A DNA stretch of 64,000 nt from positions 1 to 64,000 of the forward strand of contig JANBPT010000085.1 in the NCBI GenBank assembly GCA_027575765.1, in the 5' to 3' direction. The stretch is from Tieghemiomyces parasiticus (Eukaryota; Kickxellomycota; Dimargaritomycetes; Dimargaritales; Dimargaritaceae). Shown piece after piece: positions 10,703 through 21,866 of the stretch. The notes beneath the pieces are model-generated. The model ran no database searches. It was not told the DNA's origin and saw only the letters and a list, made by a program, of their open reading frames with translations. Position numbers and translations under genes: made by a program. The stretch's first letter is position 1. Every line of letters starts with the position of its first letter.

Positions 10703-11872
10703 GGTGGAAAAAAAAGGGGGGAGCGGGAATGGACAACTGATGAGAGGATTGGATACAGGTCTCGATACGCGCAAGTCTATAGTAAGTAAATAAATGGCAG
10801 AGTTCGGGACAGAAGGCCGTCTGATGCCCAGTCTCATGCAGCCATTTGTCTTGGCCTTTTTGTCAAAAACTCCCATCTCGATAACCGCCGGGGCTGTCAC
10901 GAAGGCGATTCCCAACGTGACGCGCGCCTAGTTCATTATCTGTACCGCTCTATGGCCCTAAATTACCAAATAGTCCACTGTACACCGCGTTCTTGGGAAT
11001 CTAACCTAAATCAAGTTACGGCGGCTTACCATTCTCAAACGGGTAATAACGCAACCCCAACGTTCCAACCACGCGGCTGCTCCCGCCTTTGAACCTTATC
11101 AAGTAGCGTCAGTTTTGATCATCACCGAGTCCCGAGTGCTCGAGTGGAGCCCTGATGAAAATTGACCGATCGACCAAGTGTAATAGCATAAGACCTTAAT
11201 CTTCACCGCACCGGGAATTTAGACTACCAGCTGCCTTAGATACGAAAAAGGGGGGAGGCGGGCCCCATTGAGGCTGAAATCCTTCTAAACCGATATGACA
11301 CTGCGTCAATAAATGTACTCCCTAAACCACCCAATTCTCGTGTGACACCCACACAAGGTTTTTTGTATAGAAGAGGTGGCTACTGTTATAACAAACAGCG
11401 TGGCATCGTAGGCCCTGGTTGCCTGTTACATAGACGGAAGCGCCCCCCAAAAAGTCACCCCAGTCAGTCCCAATCTACGAGGTTCTCAACCTGAGGATTG
11501 ACGTACCGGCTTTCAAGTGCTCTCCAATCCAACGAGCCTAAGGAGCAGAGGCTTAGCCAACCAAGCATGTGGCTTTTCAAGGCTAAGATTCCTCTACGCG
11601 ACCCATCTTTCTTTACTATGGCCATTTTGCCACCTCGTTGGGTTCAAAGAGCGCCACTCTCTGTTATGTGGCAATGTCAATGAGCTCGGCCCTACTTCCG
11701 ATGGCTTACGCTGGTTTGAGGCGCTTCAGATACAAAGGGCCCCTAGCGCGGCTGACTCAGCCACCGTTTATAAACTGATCCCTGCAATATTATAAGGTAG
11801 TGGAAACCCTGTGGCCGCAAACTTAGGGGAACTCCGCACCCTGTCAGTCGCTGGGCAAGCCAGACCCGGCCG

Positions 11873-11879
11873 TATAAAG
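11873..11879 (+). promoter_or_regulatory. TATA box of the four-TM gene
   Basis: TATAAAG lies 175 nt before the ATG at 12048, so transcription would start near 11905. Confidence 0.5.
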
Positions 11880-11950
11880 GCCCCTGATACCGGACAACCC
11901 TGCTATAGTCTCAACTATTCTGACTCATTCACCGCCTCCTAACATTCCCT

Positions 11951-12008
11951 ATGGCTGTCTAGTACCGCCCTTTTGATGCACCTTTATTGCTCTTCTCTAC
12001 TCTGGTAG
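11951..12008 (+). promoter_or_regulatory. Two upstream ORFs in the four-TM leader
   Basis: ATG-GCT-GTC-TAG at 11951-11962 is a three-residue ORF. A second ORF of ten residues runs from 11976 to 12008. Both end before the main ATG at 12048 and could lower its translation if they lie in the mRNA. Confidence 0.35.
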
Positions 12009-12047
12009 CCTGCTTGACCCTCACTTGGCTGCCAAATTTGCGCAACC

Positions 12048-12841
12048 ATGGGCATCTCTGAATTGCGTGTAGCCTTCTCGGCTAAGTTGAACCTACTGGC
12101 CATGGTCGCCCTCTTCTTCAACACGTTGGCATACATCTTGGCTTGCTGTGCCCTGGCCATGTCAGTCGCATTGGGCGCCAGATACATACCCACGGTAAGT
12201 CTCGATAACTTTCCCCGGACCTATTGGCCACTGGTACCGCGCCTTAAATTCAGGCGGCATAGCGGCTCTGCTCGGCCTACCTTAACACACTCAGTACATA
12301 ATACGTGGCGTGTCCCTCTCAATCCACTACCGGCCAGAACTTCCACTCGTTCAACGATTTCATGGTGCACCTCATACTCATCATCACCCTGCTGGTCTTG
12401 TTATTCTGGATGATGCGTGCCTACATCTCCCAGAAGGGCTGCTTCGCCACGATACCCGAGTGGGTGGTTTGGGCAATCGTAACCTACTTTAACTGCCTGT
12501 AAGTACCCAAGTTACTTATGCTACCCATAGGTAGACAGCCGTGTGGGCGGTACTTAACCATCTAGTAGCTAACCTAGGCAACCCCTCGGTCCTTTGTATA
12601 CTATACTCCCAACCGTTACAGGGTGGCCTTCAAGTGTCTGAGCGTCGACGTCGACTTCATCTACGACGAGAACCCACAGAACACTGACCGGGCCGGTATT
12701 GAGCTAATGCGCGCGGCCGGGTTCACGACGCTATGCGTGGGCATTGTTGACGCCATGTTCGCCGCCCTGGTGAGCTTTGCGGTCGTTGCCCCTGCCCCTG
12801 GCCCTTCGTTTCTGGAAGACTACTGCAGAGAAATGCCCTGA
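12048..12841 (+). CDS. Small four-transmembrane protein, function unknown
   Basis: Three exons: 12048-12194, 12338-12498 and 12622-12841. Both donors are GTAAGT, the acceptors end CCAG and ACAG, and the phases join (0, then 2). The product has 175 residues. Four hydrophobic segments are visible: one after residue 12 (LLAMVALFFNTLAYILACC), one in exon 2 (LILIITLLVLLFWMM), one across the exon 2/3 joint (WVVWAIVTYFNCLVAF) and one near the end (TTLCVGIVDAMFAALVSFAVV). Loops are short and there is no signal peptide. The topology recalls MARVEL-type tetraspan proteins, but I see no diagnostic motif and do not assign a family. An AATAAA signal follows at 12869. Confidence 0.8.
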
Positions 12842-12868
12842 CGAGCCCCTAAACCAACAGACCTACGG

Positions 12869-12874
12869 AATAAA
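12869..12874 (+). terminator. AATAAA poly(A) signal of the four-TM gene
   Basis: Exact AATAAA 28 nt after the stop codon. Confidence 0.5.
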
Positions 12875-13102
12875 CGGTAGCCGTTGAGTCCTTTTAACGG
12901 GGCTGGACCCTGATGTATCTTAACTTCGAGTTTTTCTACGCCTACTTCAAAAGCTTGAGCAGAGGCCAAGGCCGCCACATATAAACTGCGCTCAACCTAA
13001 TTCACCGATAAATACTGTCAATTGGGCTCCTCTGAGAAATATCGAGATGGGATCATGTTGTGAAAAGTTCGAAGAGAGTAAAGGCACCCGCTCTCCCTCG
13101 TT

Positions 13103-14817
13103 TCAATTCATGACCCACCAGAGCCAAAGGGCGAGGAGTAATGGGGTCACGGATACAACCCACCGGGGCGGACCGACGGGGCGTGGCATGAGGTCGGCCA
13201 GTTCGTGCACCGTCTCGTCCAAGGATTTGACGAATGCCTTCAGACCGAATGTATCCCTGGCCCACTCATGCCCGGCCGCCCCCAACCGACGGCAAGCCGC
13301 GGGGTCGGCCAGCAGGACTGTACGGATGGGCTCAGCGAACGCCTCGGGGGTTGGGCTCCGTAGGAACCCAGTCAGCCCGTCGCGCACGGTCTCCTTGGGG
13401 CCCCCGTTGTTGACGGCCACCACGGGCAGTCGGGAATACATGGCCTCCACGGGTACAATCCCGAAGTGTTCGAAACTGGGCGTGTAGAGCAGACAGAGCG
13501 CGTGGCAGAGCAGGTAGGCCCGCTGGTTCTCGGTAAAGGATGGTACAAAAAGCACGTCGACGGTGGGCGGCGTGGCCTCAGTGACATGACTGCGGACCGT
13601 GTGAGTGGTAAGGCCACCGTCGCGGGCGAGGATATTAAGTTCTTGCAGGTACTGGACGTTCTCAGGTACACGCGGATCGTAGCCTCCGCCCACTACCAAC
13701 CGGAGGGGCCGGTCGGGAACGGTGCGGCGCAGTTCGATCAGGGTCCGGATGGCCAGATCCACGTTTTTCTTGCGTTCGAAGCGGTTGATTGACAGCAGAA
13801 AGGTGCTGTCCGTGCCGTCCGCCTTCGTCAGCCGCAGGGGCCGCAGGGCGGGGTCTTCAACGTTGACATCCGTGCCGTATGCGTCGAGTCGGATTCCGGG
13901 GTAGAGCACAGCGGGGGCCCGGGTGATGGTGGGGAAGGCCCTTTTGAAGATGGAGGCCGTGAACCGACTGTTGACCACGACCCGGTCCGCCAGGGCCGTG
14001 GTGCGCTCCTCAAAGTAGTCAAACGGCAGGCGGTATAGGCGCTTTAGTCGGGAGGCTCCGCCCTGAATGAGGTATTTGTCCGGAAAGTGGCAGTAGAAAA
14101 GGGTCCGTGCGCTGAAGAGGAGACGGATCAGCGGGAGGTAGGCCGAGAGTTGGTCGCACACTACCACGTCGTAGATGTCTCCCTGGGTGAGCCAAAGTGC
14201 GAGGACAAGGTGCCAACCGCGGAGGATGGCGCACAGGATGTAGAACCGGCCGAAGATGACACGCGGAAAGAGGGTGTTTCCCAAAACGTGGATGGTCAGA
14301 GTGCCTGGAAGTGGGAGCGGGAAGCGGGGATAAGCAGCACAGAGTTGCTGGTCAGCCCCATTATGCTAACGGCGAGGGCCGTGCGGATCTGCCCAGTCAG
14401 TAGCACTGGGCAATGGCACCCCCTTGTTACCTACCGTCGTTGGTCTCTTGGAAACAGTGGCCGGGGTCGTGGTGGGACGTGTAGACGGTGACCTCGTGGC
14501 CTTGATCCTGCAGCCCGACGGCGGCGTCGACCACAAGCCGTTCCGCACCACCTAGTGTAGGTGTGTTTGAGTGTGAATATATATATATATATATATACAT
14601 GCGTGTGTAACCAAGGGCAAGTTGGAGTTATTATAGTGGGGGATTCAGAGCCCGCTGTCTTCGGATGCAGTGGACCGGCATCCATGGCCTGCAACCAGAC
14701 CAAAATGGGCAGGCCAGCGACGGCTACGGGCATCACCCTTCGGCTGCTAGTCTTACCGATGCCGAGGTCAGGGTGAATGAGGGCGATGCGTAGCGGTCGT
14801 TTCATTGGTGAGGTCAT
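13103..14817 (-). CDS. ALG2: Alg2 alpha-1,3/1,6-mannosyltransferase
   Basis: Exons in transcript order: 14817-14757, 14551-14435 and 14304-13103, giving 459 residues. Alg2 adds the second and third mannoses to the lipid-linked oligosaccharide on the cytosolic ER face. The first exon ends in the family's HPDLGIG motif, completed as [13 protein letters not shown] by exon 2. Further marks are [44 protein letters not shown], and the GT4 signature EHFGIVPVE followed by GGPKETV. A C-terminal membrane anchor ([16 protein letters not shown]) ends the protein. Intron 1 (205 nt) contains an (AT)n run close to its acceptor, and intron 2 is 130 nt. It is convergent with the four-TM gene and divergent from the Pro-rich gene. 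Confidence 0.95.
14576..14597. repeat. (AT)n microsatellite in ALG2 intron 1
   Basis: An uninterrupted AT dinucleotide run lies 24-45 nt upstream of the intron 1 acceptor, where a polypyrimidine tract would normally sit. Confidence 0.8.
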
Positions 14818-15676
14818 GGTGAGCAAAGTAGGCAGAGTGACGAGATGAGAGAAGCAGGGCTATTGACCCAGGCTGAGCGGCAGCGCCGGACCACCGCCCA
14901 GTATTCGAACATAGCGAAGGGACTCCCGCACAAGCCATACATCCAATATTCAATCCTATCGGTCTAACCCCAGTCCGTCAACCAAGTAAGGATCGCTGAC
15001 TCTGCTTAAACAGGTCCCTTCCGCCCAGTGGGGTCCATTTACGACCTGCATGGACGGACTTGCGCGACGTAGACAAGTAGACGCGCCTTGCCGCTTAGAA
15101 CCAAGTAGCGCGATATCGTACCCCCTTGGCCGTGCCTATTCCATTACCCGTGCCCGAGGGCTTCAGCTTCCACTGTGTTTAGTTTGAGAGTATTCGCGGC
15201 GGAGTGGCAAACGTCAGTCAAGGGCCGTATGGAGGCGAGGAGCGGTTGGCTTGTACAACACCGGTACCACCACCGCCTCAGTGTCCCTTCAGTGGACGCG
15301 TAGTGCGGAGGCGCCCAGGAGTGGAATGGTGGGGTGGCGGGCCCCAACGGAGACCGAGCCTATCTGCCCTACACTAGCTCCACCGTTTAACCGCTGCCCG
15401 GTTTCGGTCCAGCGTAGTACATCTCAACAGACGAGTATAAACAATGCCGGCGGGCCGCACCTGCCGCGGTCCCACCTGTTGTTTACCTTTGCCCCCTCCA
15501 TTATTGTGCCGCTTACCAGGCCTGTCAAGCCATTCATAACTATCACCCTTAACCGGCACTTAACGCCTTAGCTGTGGCGTTATCCATGCACCTTGCCCCA
15601 GCTCGCACTCTACTATATCCTCTATTCGTCACTTAGTAACTATCCGGTAGCCCGTAGCCGACACCCAGCCGGACTA
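14818..15676. other. Divergent promoter region, ALG2 and Pro-rich gene
   Basis: 860 bp. Short frames on both strands show no family features. No TATA box is obvious. Confidence 0.4.
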
Positions 15677-16666
15677 ATGAAGCTCCACCAATTCTTTAAG
15701 GCCAAAAAGGCCACGCCGGCGCCCCCGGTCTGCCCCGGCAAGCCCACCGTGGTCCCGCCATCAAGTAAAGAGGAGACTACTACGACCCCATCGTCAAGTA
15801 CGGGGGCGCCCACGCTAGCCCCGTACACCGCGTTATTAAACTCAACGACCGCCCTCATCGAGGCCCTACCCCTCCCGAGCGCCCTGGTCCCCCCGCCCGG
15901 CCCCCGTTCGGAACTTTTAACTCTAGCCCCTCCCCACCAGCCGACCCTGGCACCTACACAGCCCCCCGGTCACCACCTCACCACCGAGGTCCCGCTGCGC
16001 CACCGTACCTTACGGAAAGCCCACTCCGCCATCGCCCTAGCTAATGCCGAAAAGGGAACCTCCCGGCCACGGTCCAGGAAACGCTACCCTGATTTATCCG
16101 TTCCAGCGACCGGGGGCGAGAAATCCCACCTCGCCGTACCGGTGCGCACGCTGACTCGCAAGCGGTCCTGCGACGTGCTTACCGATGAACCGGAGGCCAC
16201 GACCCTCAAACCGCACCGTAAGAAATCCCTCCAGGACCTTCTCCAGAATGACCTACGGGCGCTCGACAAACCGACGGCGTTTGCTGACCGTAAACCGCTC
16301 CTACCGTTGACCATCCCGGCTCGTAAGAAACGGCCTTCGTTGACCATCGTCAAGCGAGACCCCGACTCACCCCCGTCGTCGCCGCCACCACCGTTACCGG
16401 CGTTTGTGGCGCCGCTGTCCTACTCGCCGACCCGTCGTAGCCGTTACTACGTGTTCAGCGGGCAGATTGAGGGCGAGGGCCAAGTTACGGTCACCTCAGT
16501 CGACCAGCTGTCGGTGCCCGGACTCGTGGCGAGACGGGGGATCTCGGCGGCCCGCTCGGTATCCACCTCCGCCCTACCCGCTGCCAACGAGGCCGACGAC
16601 TTCATTCCGCGGCCCGGTAGCCTGCGTCGGGTAAGCCGGCCGCGGCTCCCTGCCGAAACTCTGTAG
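15677..16666 (+). CDS. Pro/Lys-rich protein with PIP-like N-terminus
   Basis: 329 residues, starting at the first ATG in frame (15677). The frame opens 28 codons earlier without an ATG. The protein begins MKLHQFFKAKK: a hydrophobic residue, then two phenylalanines at PCNA-box spacing, followed by basic residues. This resembles the N-terminal PIP boxes of replication and repair proteins, but the leading Gln is missing. The rest is low-complexity Pro/Thr/Ser with several basic clusters (PRSRKRYP, TRKRSCD, KPHRKKS, ARKKRP) that look like nuclear localisation signals. One more conserved-looking stretch lies near residues 250-285 (SRYYVFSGQIEGEGQ). I do not recognise the family. A nuclear, PCNA-associated role is inference only. 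Confidence 0.7.
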   Translation: MKLHQFFKAKKATPAPPVCPGKPTVVPPSSKEETTTTPSSSTGAPTLAPYTALLNSTTALIEALPLPSALVPPPGPRSELLTLAPPHQPTLAPTQPPGHHLTTEVPLRHRTLRKAHSAIALANAEKGTSRPRSRKRYPDLSVPATGGEKSHLAVPVRTLTRKRSCDVLTDEPEATTLKPHRKKSLQDLLQNDLRALDKPTAFADRKPLLPLTIPARKKRPSLTIVKRDPDSPPSSPPPPLPAFVAPLSYSPTRRSRYYVFSGQIEGEGQVTVTSVDQLSVPGLVARRGISAARSVSTSALPAANEADDFIPRPGSLRRVSRPRLPAETL

Positions 16667-17221
16667 CCCACCCAACGTGTGCTTCACTCTGTATCTTTTA
16701 CTCTAGTCCGTCATAGCGACCGATGCCGGTGCAGTCTGATTAAATGTGGTGTGGCGATATCCAATGAAGGACAAGTCTGGATACGGGCGCTTTGACACGT
16801 GCTGGGATGAGACAGTGCATTAAGGGAGAGTCCGAGTCGGCTAGGTATCACTCACTCTCTGGGAATCCCTGGCCCAATCCTGGTATGGAAAAACGGGTAG
16901 TTAATTCGCGTCCTCAGCCTCTGCTCTTGCGAGCCAGTCACATTGGCCTTGGGTATGGGCAACGTGGGAATGGCGGGGTCAAAAAGCTGGTGGGGGAGGG
17001 CAAGTCTCACCACCTTGGGGGTCCACTGGTTGGTGACTGATAACTGCCACCTGTCGTCCATGTGTGCCAGCCTAACCCTCATTGCCACGTTGGTCCGTTA
17101 ACATCGCACGCACCACCGTGAGCTGTTCCTTCCGTCCTTGTCACCCTGATAGCATCCAATCCAACTTAGTTCATCGGCCCCGCTGCTGCCGTCCCCCACA
17201 CACCCATCCTTCACCACCACC
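16667..17221. other. Intergenic region upstream of GCV3
   Basis: 555 bp between co-directional genes. The final 120 bp are C-rich and probably form the GCV3 leader. No TATA box seen. Confidence 0.4.
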
Positions 17222-17992
17222 ATGCTTACCACCCGCCTGCTCTCCCGGACCTTCCGTACCGTGCGGCCGACTCCGGCGGCTCTGAAGTGCAGCCTCCGGC
17301 CCGCCCTAGCCTTCCGCTTCTACTCGAGTGCTGGTCCTGGTAAGTGCGATTGGCCAGGTTATCGAGGATGCTGCGGGATTCGAGTCCTCTGTTTTATTGC
17401 ATCGTAGCAGCCGAATTCGTCCTCACCTGGCCATCGTTAGCTGACCTTTCGCTACCAAGCCCTCTCCCTTATTTCACCGCATTCCTACCCTCCAGTCACC
17501 AAGTACACCGAATCCCACGAATGGGTCCGCATTGAGGACAAAGTCGCCACGGTGGGTGTGACTGACTATGCCCAGGCCCACCTGGGCGACGTCGTGTTCG
17601 TCGAACTTCCGGAGGTGAATGCAATTGTCACCGAGGGTTCCCCTATTGCTATCGTGGAGAGCGTCAAGGCCGCCAGCGACATATACAGCCCTGTTGATGG
17701 CACCATTGTCGCTGCCAACGATGAGCTGACGAGCAGCCCGAATCTGATTAACGATAACCCGACCGACGACGGTAGGTACCGAAGGAGATCCCCTGAAAGG
17801 CAGGGCAGGTAGGGGAGCTCGGGCCTTTTCCCACCAGCAAGGCCACGGCGCAATCGCTAACTCTATTTTGCCTATCGCTCTCTCCACAATCTTTATCCAG
17901 GTTGGATGTTCAAGGTGTCATTCGAATCGGCGGACCCTTTCAAGAAACTGATGGACGCCGCCGCCTACAAGGAGTTCTGCACCAAGGAGTAA
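17222..17992 (+). CDS. GCV3: Glycine cleavage system H protein, mitochondrial
   Basis: Exons 17222-17339, 17496-17771 and 17901-17992; all phases join, giving 161 residues. The H protein carries the lipoyl arm that shuttles the aminomethyl group between the P, T and L proteins of the mitochondrial glycine cleavage system. Exon 1 is an Arg-rich, acid-free presequence (MLTTRLLSRTFRTVR, ending FYSS). The mature part starts KYTESHEWV. The lipoylation site lies in IVESVKAASDIYSPVDG with the modified lysine after SV. The C-terminus (GWMFKVSF, then EFCTKE) is complete. Donors are GTAAGT and GTAGGT; introns are 156 and 129 nt. Confidence 0.96.
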
Positions 17993-18161
17993 CCTTCCAG
18001 GAAGGCATTCCCCTCGAAGGCCCAACGCCGCTTTACTGCTCCCCCCTCCTATCACTGTGCACCTCACCCTCACCTCGGTACTTTTTATTTTATGGGGGGG
18101 GGCACGGCCACGGACTAAAACCCACCTGACCTATTCCACCTAGTTGAAGGGCATACATCTC

Positions 18162-18167
18162 TTTATT
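18162..18167 (-). terminator. AATAAA poly(A) signal of lipase A
   Basis: TTTATT on the plus strand; AATAAA on the minus strand, 35 nt past the lipase A stop. Confidence 0.5.
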
Positions 18168-18201
18168 ATTCAATCCTCGCCATAGTAAAACACCCTGGGC
18201 A

Positions 18202-20208
18202 TCAAGCTTCTAGTGACGCGTATCTATCCGCATGGTCGTGTGCGTGGTCACCTTGGGTCTGCGAGCAAACGTTGCAGGCCTCCCGATCCTTGGCAGTCAT
18301 GTCTTCACTTCGGAACATACGGCTAATGTGCTTGAAGTACAGGCGATGGTCAAGCATCTTGGATCCCCGAAACGTAACGGCCCTGGAGCAGTCTGGATCC
18401 CGTTCGAGAGTATACGTATCCATCGGACAATAGACGGCCAGATTGAGTTCCGGGTAAATATAAATCTCACCGGCTACATGATAGTACCCAAGCTTCTGGC
18501 CGGGCAAACTAGGGATAAAGTCCTTCCCGTTGTTAACCAGAATCGTTGGGATGTTGAGGGCATTATAGTACGTGACGAACTGGCTATTGCCGACCATGGG
18601 GCCGCTGATAAGGGCCATGTCAAAATCCGGATGCCAGGCCGGGTACTTGATAGCCAGTTTAAGACAGGTCAGAAACACCACGGCGGCACCCAGCGAGTGG
18701 CCGTCGCACACGATCCGCGCCTCCGGGTGGGTAAATTTCAACGAGGCAATCGTATGCTCAACGTCGGCGAAGGCCTTTTCGGCCATCTGCAGCATGCCGC
18801 TGTGGACCTTGGAACCGTGCCACATTTGGGGCCATGGGGTCTGCAAGACCTTGACATCCTGGACAAATGAGCGCCAGTCGGTAGACGTCGTTCCCCGTAG
18901 CGCGATAATGATTTCCTCGTGAGTTTCAGAATATGCTACAAAGCCGTGGACCGCGAGTTTCGGTTGCTGGATGTGGTGAATGATGTTAAAGGCCTTCGGG
19001 TCCTTGGGAAGAAGGTGGCAGTCCGGACTGCTGGTGTCAAGGTACGTGGCCAGCGCGGTTCTGCAGTGGGAAAGGATGAAGAGCGTGGATAGAACCTTAG
19101 GTGTGAGAGCTGGTGGGGGTGTGAGGGGTGAAGTGGAGCCCACCAGCAGCATGCCACAGAGAACGCTCATGCCACGTTGCTTGACTTACTCGATACGCCG
19201 GTGGATAAGGACGAGGGTCTCGGGGTCGACCGGATTCTTCGCCAGCAGGTTGCGTTCCCGCTGAGTGAGTTCCTTTGGCTCGTTTCGTTGGTTGCGTCGA
19301 TGCGACGGCATGGATAACCACCGGCGCAGCCGGCCAGTCGGTCGGATTTCCGAAGGACTTTCGTCCGACGGCGAGGTGGTTAACGCGTCCGCGTATTTCG
19401 GATGGTCGGACGATGATAGGCTCAGCTCGGGGGTATCATCATCGACCACAGGGGCCTCCCTCAAATCCTGGTCAGTGAAGCGGTCCTGGCCCACGGTTAA
19501 CTGGGGCTGCTGTAGGCCAGCCTGATCAAGACTGTCTAGACCTACAGCCAGATTAATGGCATCTGGGGTGGACATGGGGGCTCTGGCATAATGCGAGTGG
19601 TCGTTTCCCAGGCTATCTCGGGGGGCCGCTGGCTGCCGGCCAGATTCAGGCCTTTTTTTCGCCAGCCCACGTGAGGTTGCTGGTTGCCGAGCTAGCGGTT
19701 TGGATCCCAAGTGGCTGGTGGGTAGTCCAGGGGACAAGCCGTCGTGCGATGCGTCCCCTGGGCGTGGATTTTCGTCTACTGGGTACCTTGTTGGTGGCTC
19801 CGGATAATAGTATCGGTAGTCGGGCGATACACGGTATCTTTGGTCTCCATCTTCTCTCTGCATGTTGCCGGTGGTAGCGCGGCGGGTTGAGTAATAGTTG
19901 TAGTTATACTCCTCCCCGTCGACCATGGGCGGGCCTTGGTAGCGAGAGGGAGAATAACCATATTGTCCCTCTGCATCGTAGAGTCCATCGTACTGTTCAG
20001 AGTAGGGATACCCCGCGTTCCCGTAGTTGCTGGGTGGATAAACAACCCCTCGTCGTTCAGAGTCCCACAGACAAAAGGGTTGGGCGGTATACCCAGGCCG
20101 TAGTATGGTGGCAAAGTTGGGGTGAGGGAACATGGGCTGTTGGGGGTTGGATGACAATGGCGCGTTCATGTATGGCAAGCCACCATCATAATAGTAAGGA
20201 TAGGCCAT
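18202..20208 (-). CDS. Class 3 lipase with long Tyr/Pro-rich N-terminal region (lipase A)
   Basis: Two exons joined here: 20208-19190 and 19060-18202, 625 residues. The donor GTAAGT at 19189 contains an in-frame TAA, so the two halves look like separate ORFs. The phase 2 junction (GA+A) restores one frame. Residues 1-340 are disordered: Tyr/Pro/Gly-rich, then Ser/Arg-rich. The C-terminal half is an alpha/beta-hydrolase of the lipase class 3 family: ALRGT oxyanion loop, nucleophile elbow CDGHSLGAA (Ser near residue 462), PMVGNSQF, probable acid residue in NNGKDFIP, and probable His in LDHRLYF. The elbow serine and DH are as in active secreted lipases. No signal peptide follows ATG 20206-20208. 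An upstream exon is possible: ATG 20412-20414 begins MSLLPVSFA, behind a TATA box, but its donor (GTAGTT) is weak. Confidence 0.85.
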
Positions 20209-20234
20209 GGCTGCCACGACAGTGGGGGTAACTT

Positions 20235-20259
20235 AAATATATATATATAAATATATATT
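20235..20259. repeat. AT-rich dinucleotide run near lipase A 5' end
   Basis: Imperfect (AT)n run just upstream of the first long exon of lipase A. Confidence 0.7.
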
Positions 20260-20445
20260 TCTAAAGCTAGCGGAGATGACTAGTCGATATGGTATGGGCG
20301 TGAGTGGAAGTTTAGAGCAAAGGCAACGAAGGGGCACAGATAAGATCTAGTTGAGATAAGCAATGGCCAGCCAAGGTAAAACTACATAGCAAAGGATACA
20401 GGCAACAAAGACATTGAAGGCCCAGAGCGATTGCTGGCGTTCCTC

Positions 20446-20452
20446 CTATATA
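20446..20452 (-). promoter_or_regulatory. TATA box of lipase A
   Basis: TATATAG on the minus strand, about 32 nt before the ATG at 20414 and 238 nt before the ATG at 20208. It supports transcription starting near 20420. Confidence 0.4.
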
Positions 20453-21866
20453 TGTAGCGGTGTAGTACATCGGGCTTGATTCCTCCTTGGAGTCCCCATC
20501 CTAGTCAACCTGCGCTTCTACACCTTCCTAACCTTACCATCTTCCTCTCTTTTTTTTTTACTCGACCACCTGCCTCAGCCCAATAGCTTGGTCCTTCACA
20601 CACACGCACACCCTTCTTGTCCTACTACCACCAGAGTCGCGTCCACACCCCTTCCGATGCGCCGCTAGCTAGCGGGGGGAGGGGAGGCCTCGATCGTTGC
20701 ACAAAAAAATCATTCGCAGATGGCTTCTTTTTCCCCTCCTCTTCTTTCGGTATATGGTCACTTACCGAGGTCTACGTCGGCCCACAGTAACGCCGTAAGA
20801 GCAAAAAAAATCAACCTCACCACCACCGCCGTCACTGCCCCTTAGATTTAATTGTAAGGCTAGCTTACGATCGTGATGTGAAGATACGTATTACCCCACC
20901 CTCCTCGAATAGCACGACGCACGTGGGTATCCTCACGGGGAGCTACATCGCGGAGCACTCGAAAATGGGGGAAAACAGCCCTCGTGGACTGAGAGGTCTG
21001 CAGGACAGAAGAGACAAGTATGGTGCGGTGGTTGTGTCACGCTATACCTGTCACATCATTGGTGTGAGGAAATGGAAGCTGGGCCCCATGGGCACAACGG
21101 CGTCCGGGTGGCAGCGAGTAAGGTACGACTTACTAGAGGTAGCACCTACGCTCATGATTAATCCGACTTGTAGATAGGGATGACACGACCCGATGTGCCG
21201 CTATGGCCAACGCCGAGAGATACGCTCCCAGCGGCCTATCGATACCATCAAGTCCAGAAAGCCCAACTTCAATTCGCAAACGCCAACCCTGCCGTTAGAA
21301 AAATCCGAGGCCGAGCTAATGATAAAACACCATGCTACCAGTACCCGAGGTACCCGACACGTACTCGCGATCCTGGCGTCATTGTACACATCCGGCCAGC
21401 AGTGTCCGGTGGGTATCGCGAGGAAGGGCACGGGAAATACCGTCAACCGGATAATAGCCAGAATTCATGAACCGACGCTTAATGCGATCCCTTATCCACC
21501 TTATCGTCTCTCTGCCAGACCTTTCGGGTGGGTGGGGGAATCGGCAATTCGGGCGTGGTTCTGTTCAATTATGCAACTATTGCCGCGCAAGGAATATATA
21601 CCATCCACATTTCTCGGATTGTAGATCGGTTCTTTACCAGTTTCACCCACAATACTGCTGGCGAATAGTGGGGCTAACAACGTCTAAAACAGCAAACGAT
21701 ATTCACCCCCCACATTCATATTTCCCGGGTGCTCAGGAAAGCGACTTAATACGCCATATAGTTTATTGCTAAACGTTAATAGAATGTCCCTAAAAAACAG
21801 TCATACGCGTTATCACTTCCATTATATGGGGGCATGATAATCACGTTCATCTTGGCCAGCCCCTCG
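20453..21866. other. Intergenic region between lipase genes
   Basis: About 1.4 kb between lipase A's promoter and lipase B's stop. It includes a C/T-rich stretch (20490-20670) and a minus-strand AATAAA at 21762-21767 that would serve lipase B. No convincing gene. Confidence 0.45.

Larger units (their letters stand above)
10703..12047. other. Divergent promoter region, SPT6 and four-TM gene
   Basis: 1.3 kb between divergent starts. On the plus side it holds a TATA box at 11873-11879 and two small upstream ORFs (11951-11962 and 11976-12008). I see nothing coding in the rest. Confidence 0.5.

Noticed and set aside
10703..10915. 71-codon upstream extension of SPT6
   Set aside because: The composition is unlike Spt6 N-termini, which begin directly with acidic sequence; MASGAYSDDE fits the family.
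17370..17386. tRNA B-box-like GGATTCGAGTCC in GCV3 intron 1
   Set aside because: No A box at the right distance and no cloverleaf can be drawn around it.
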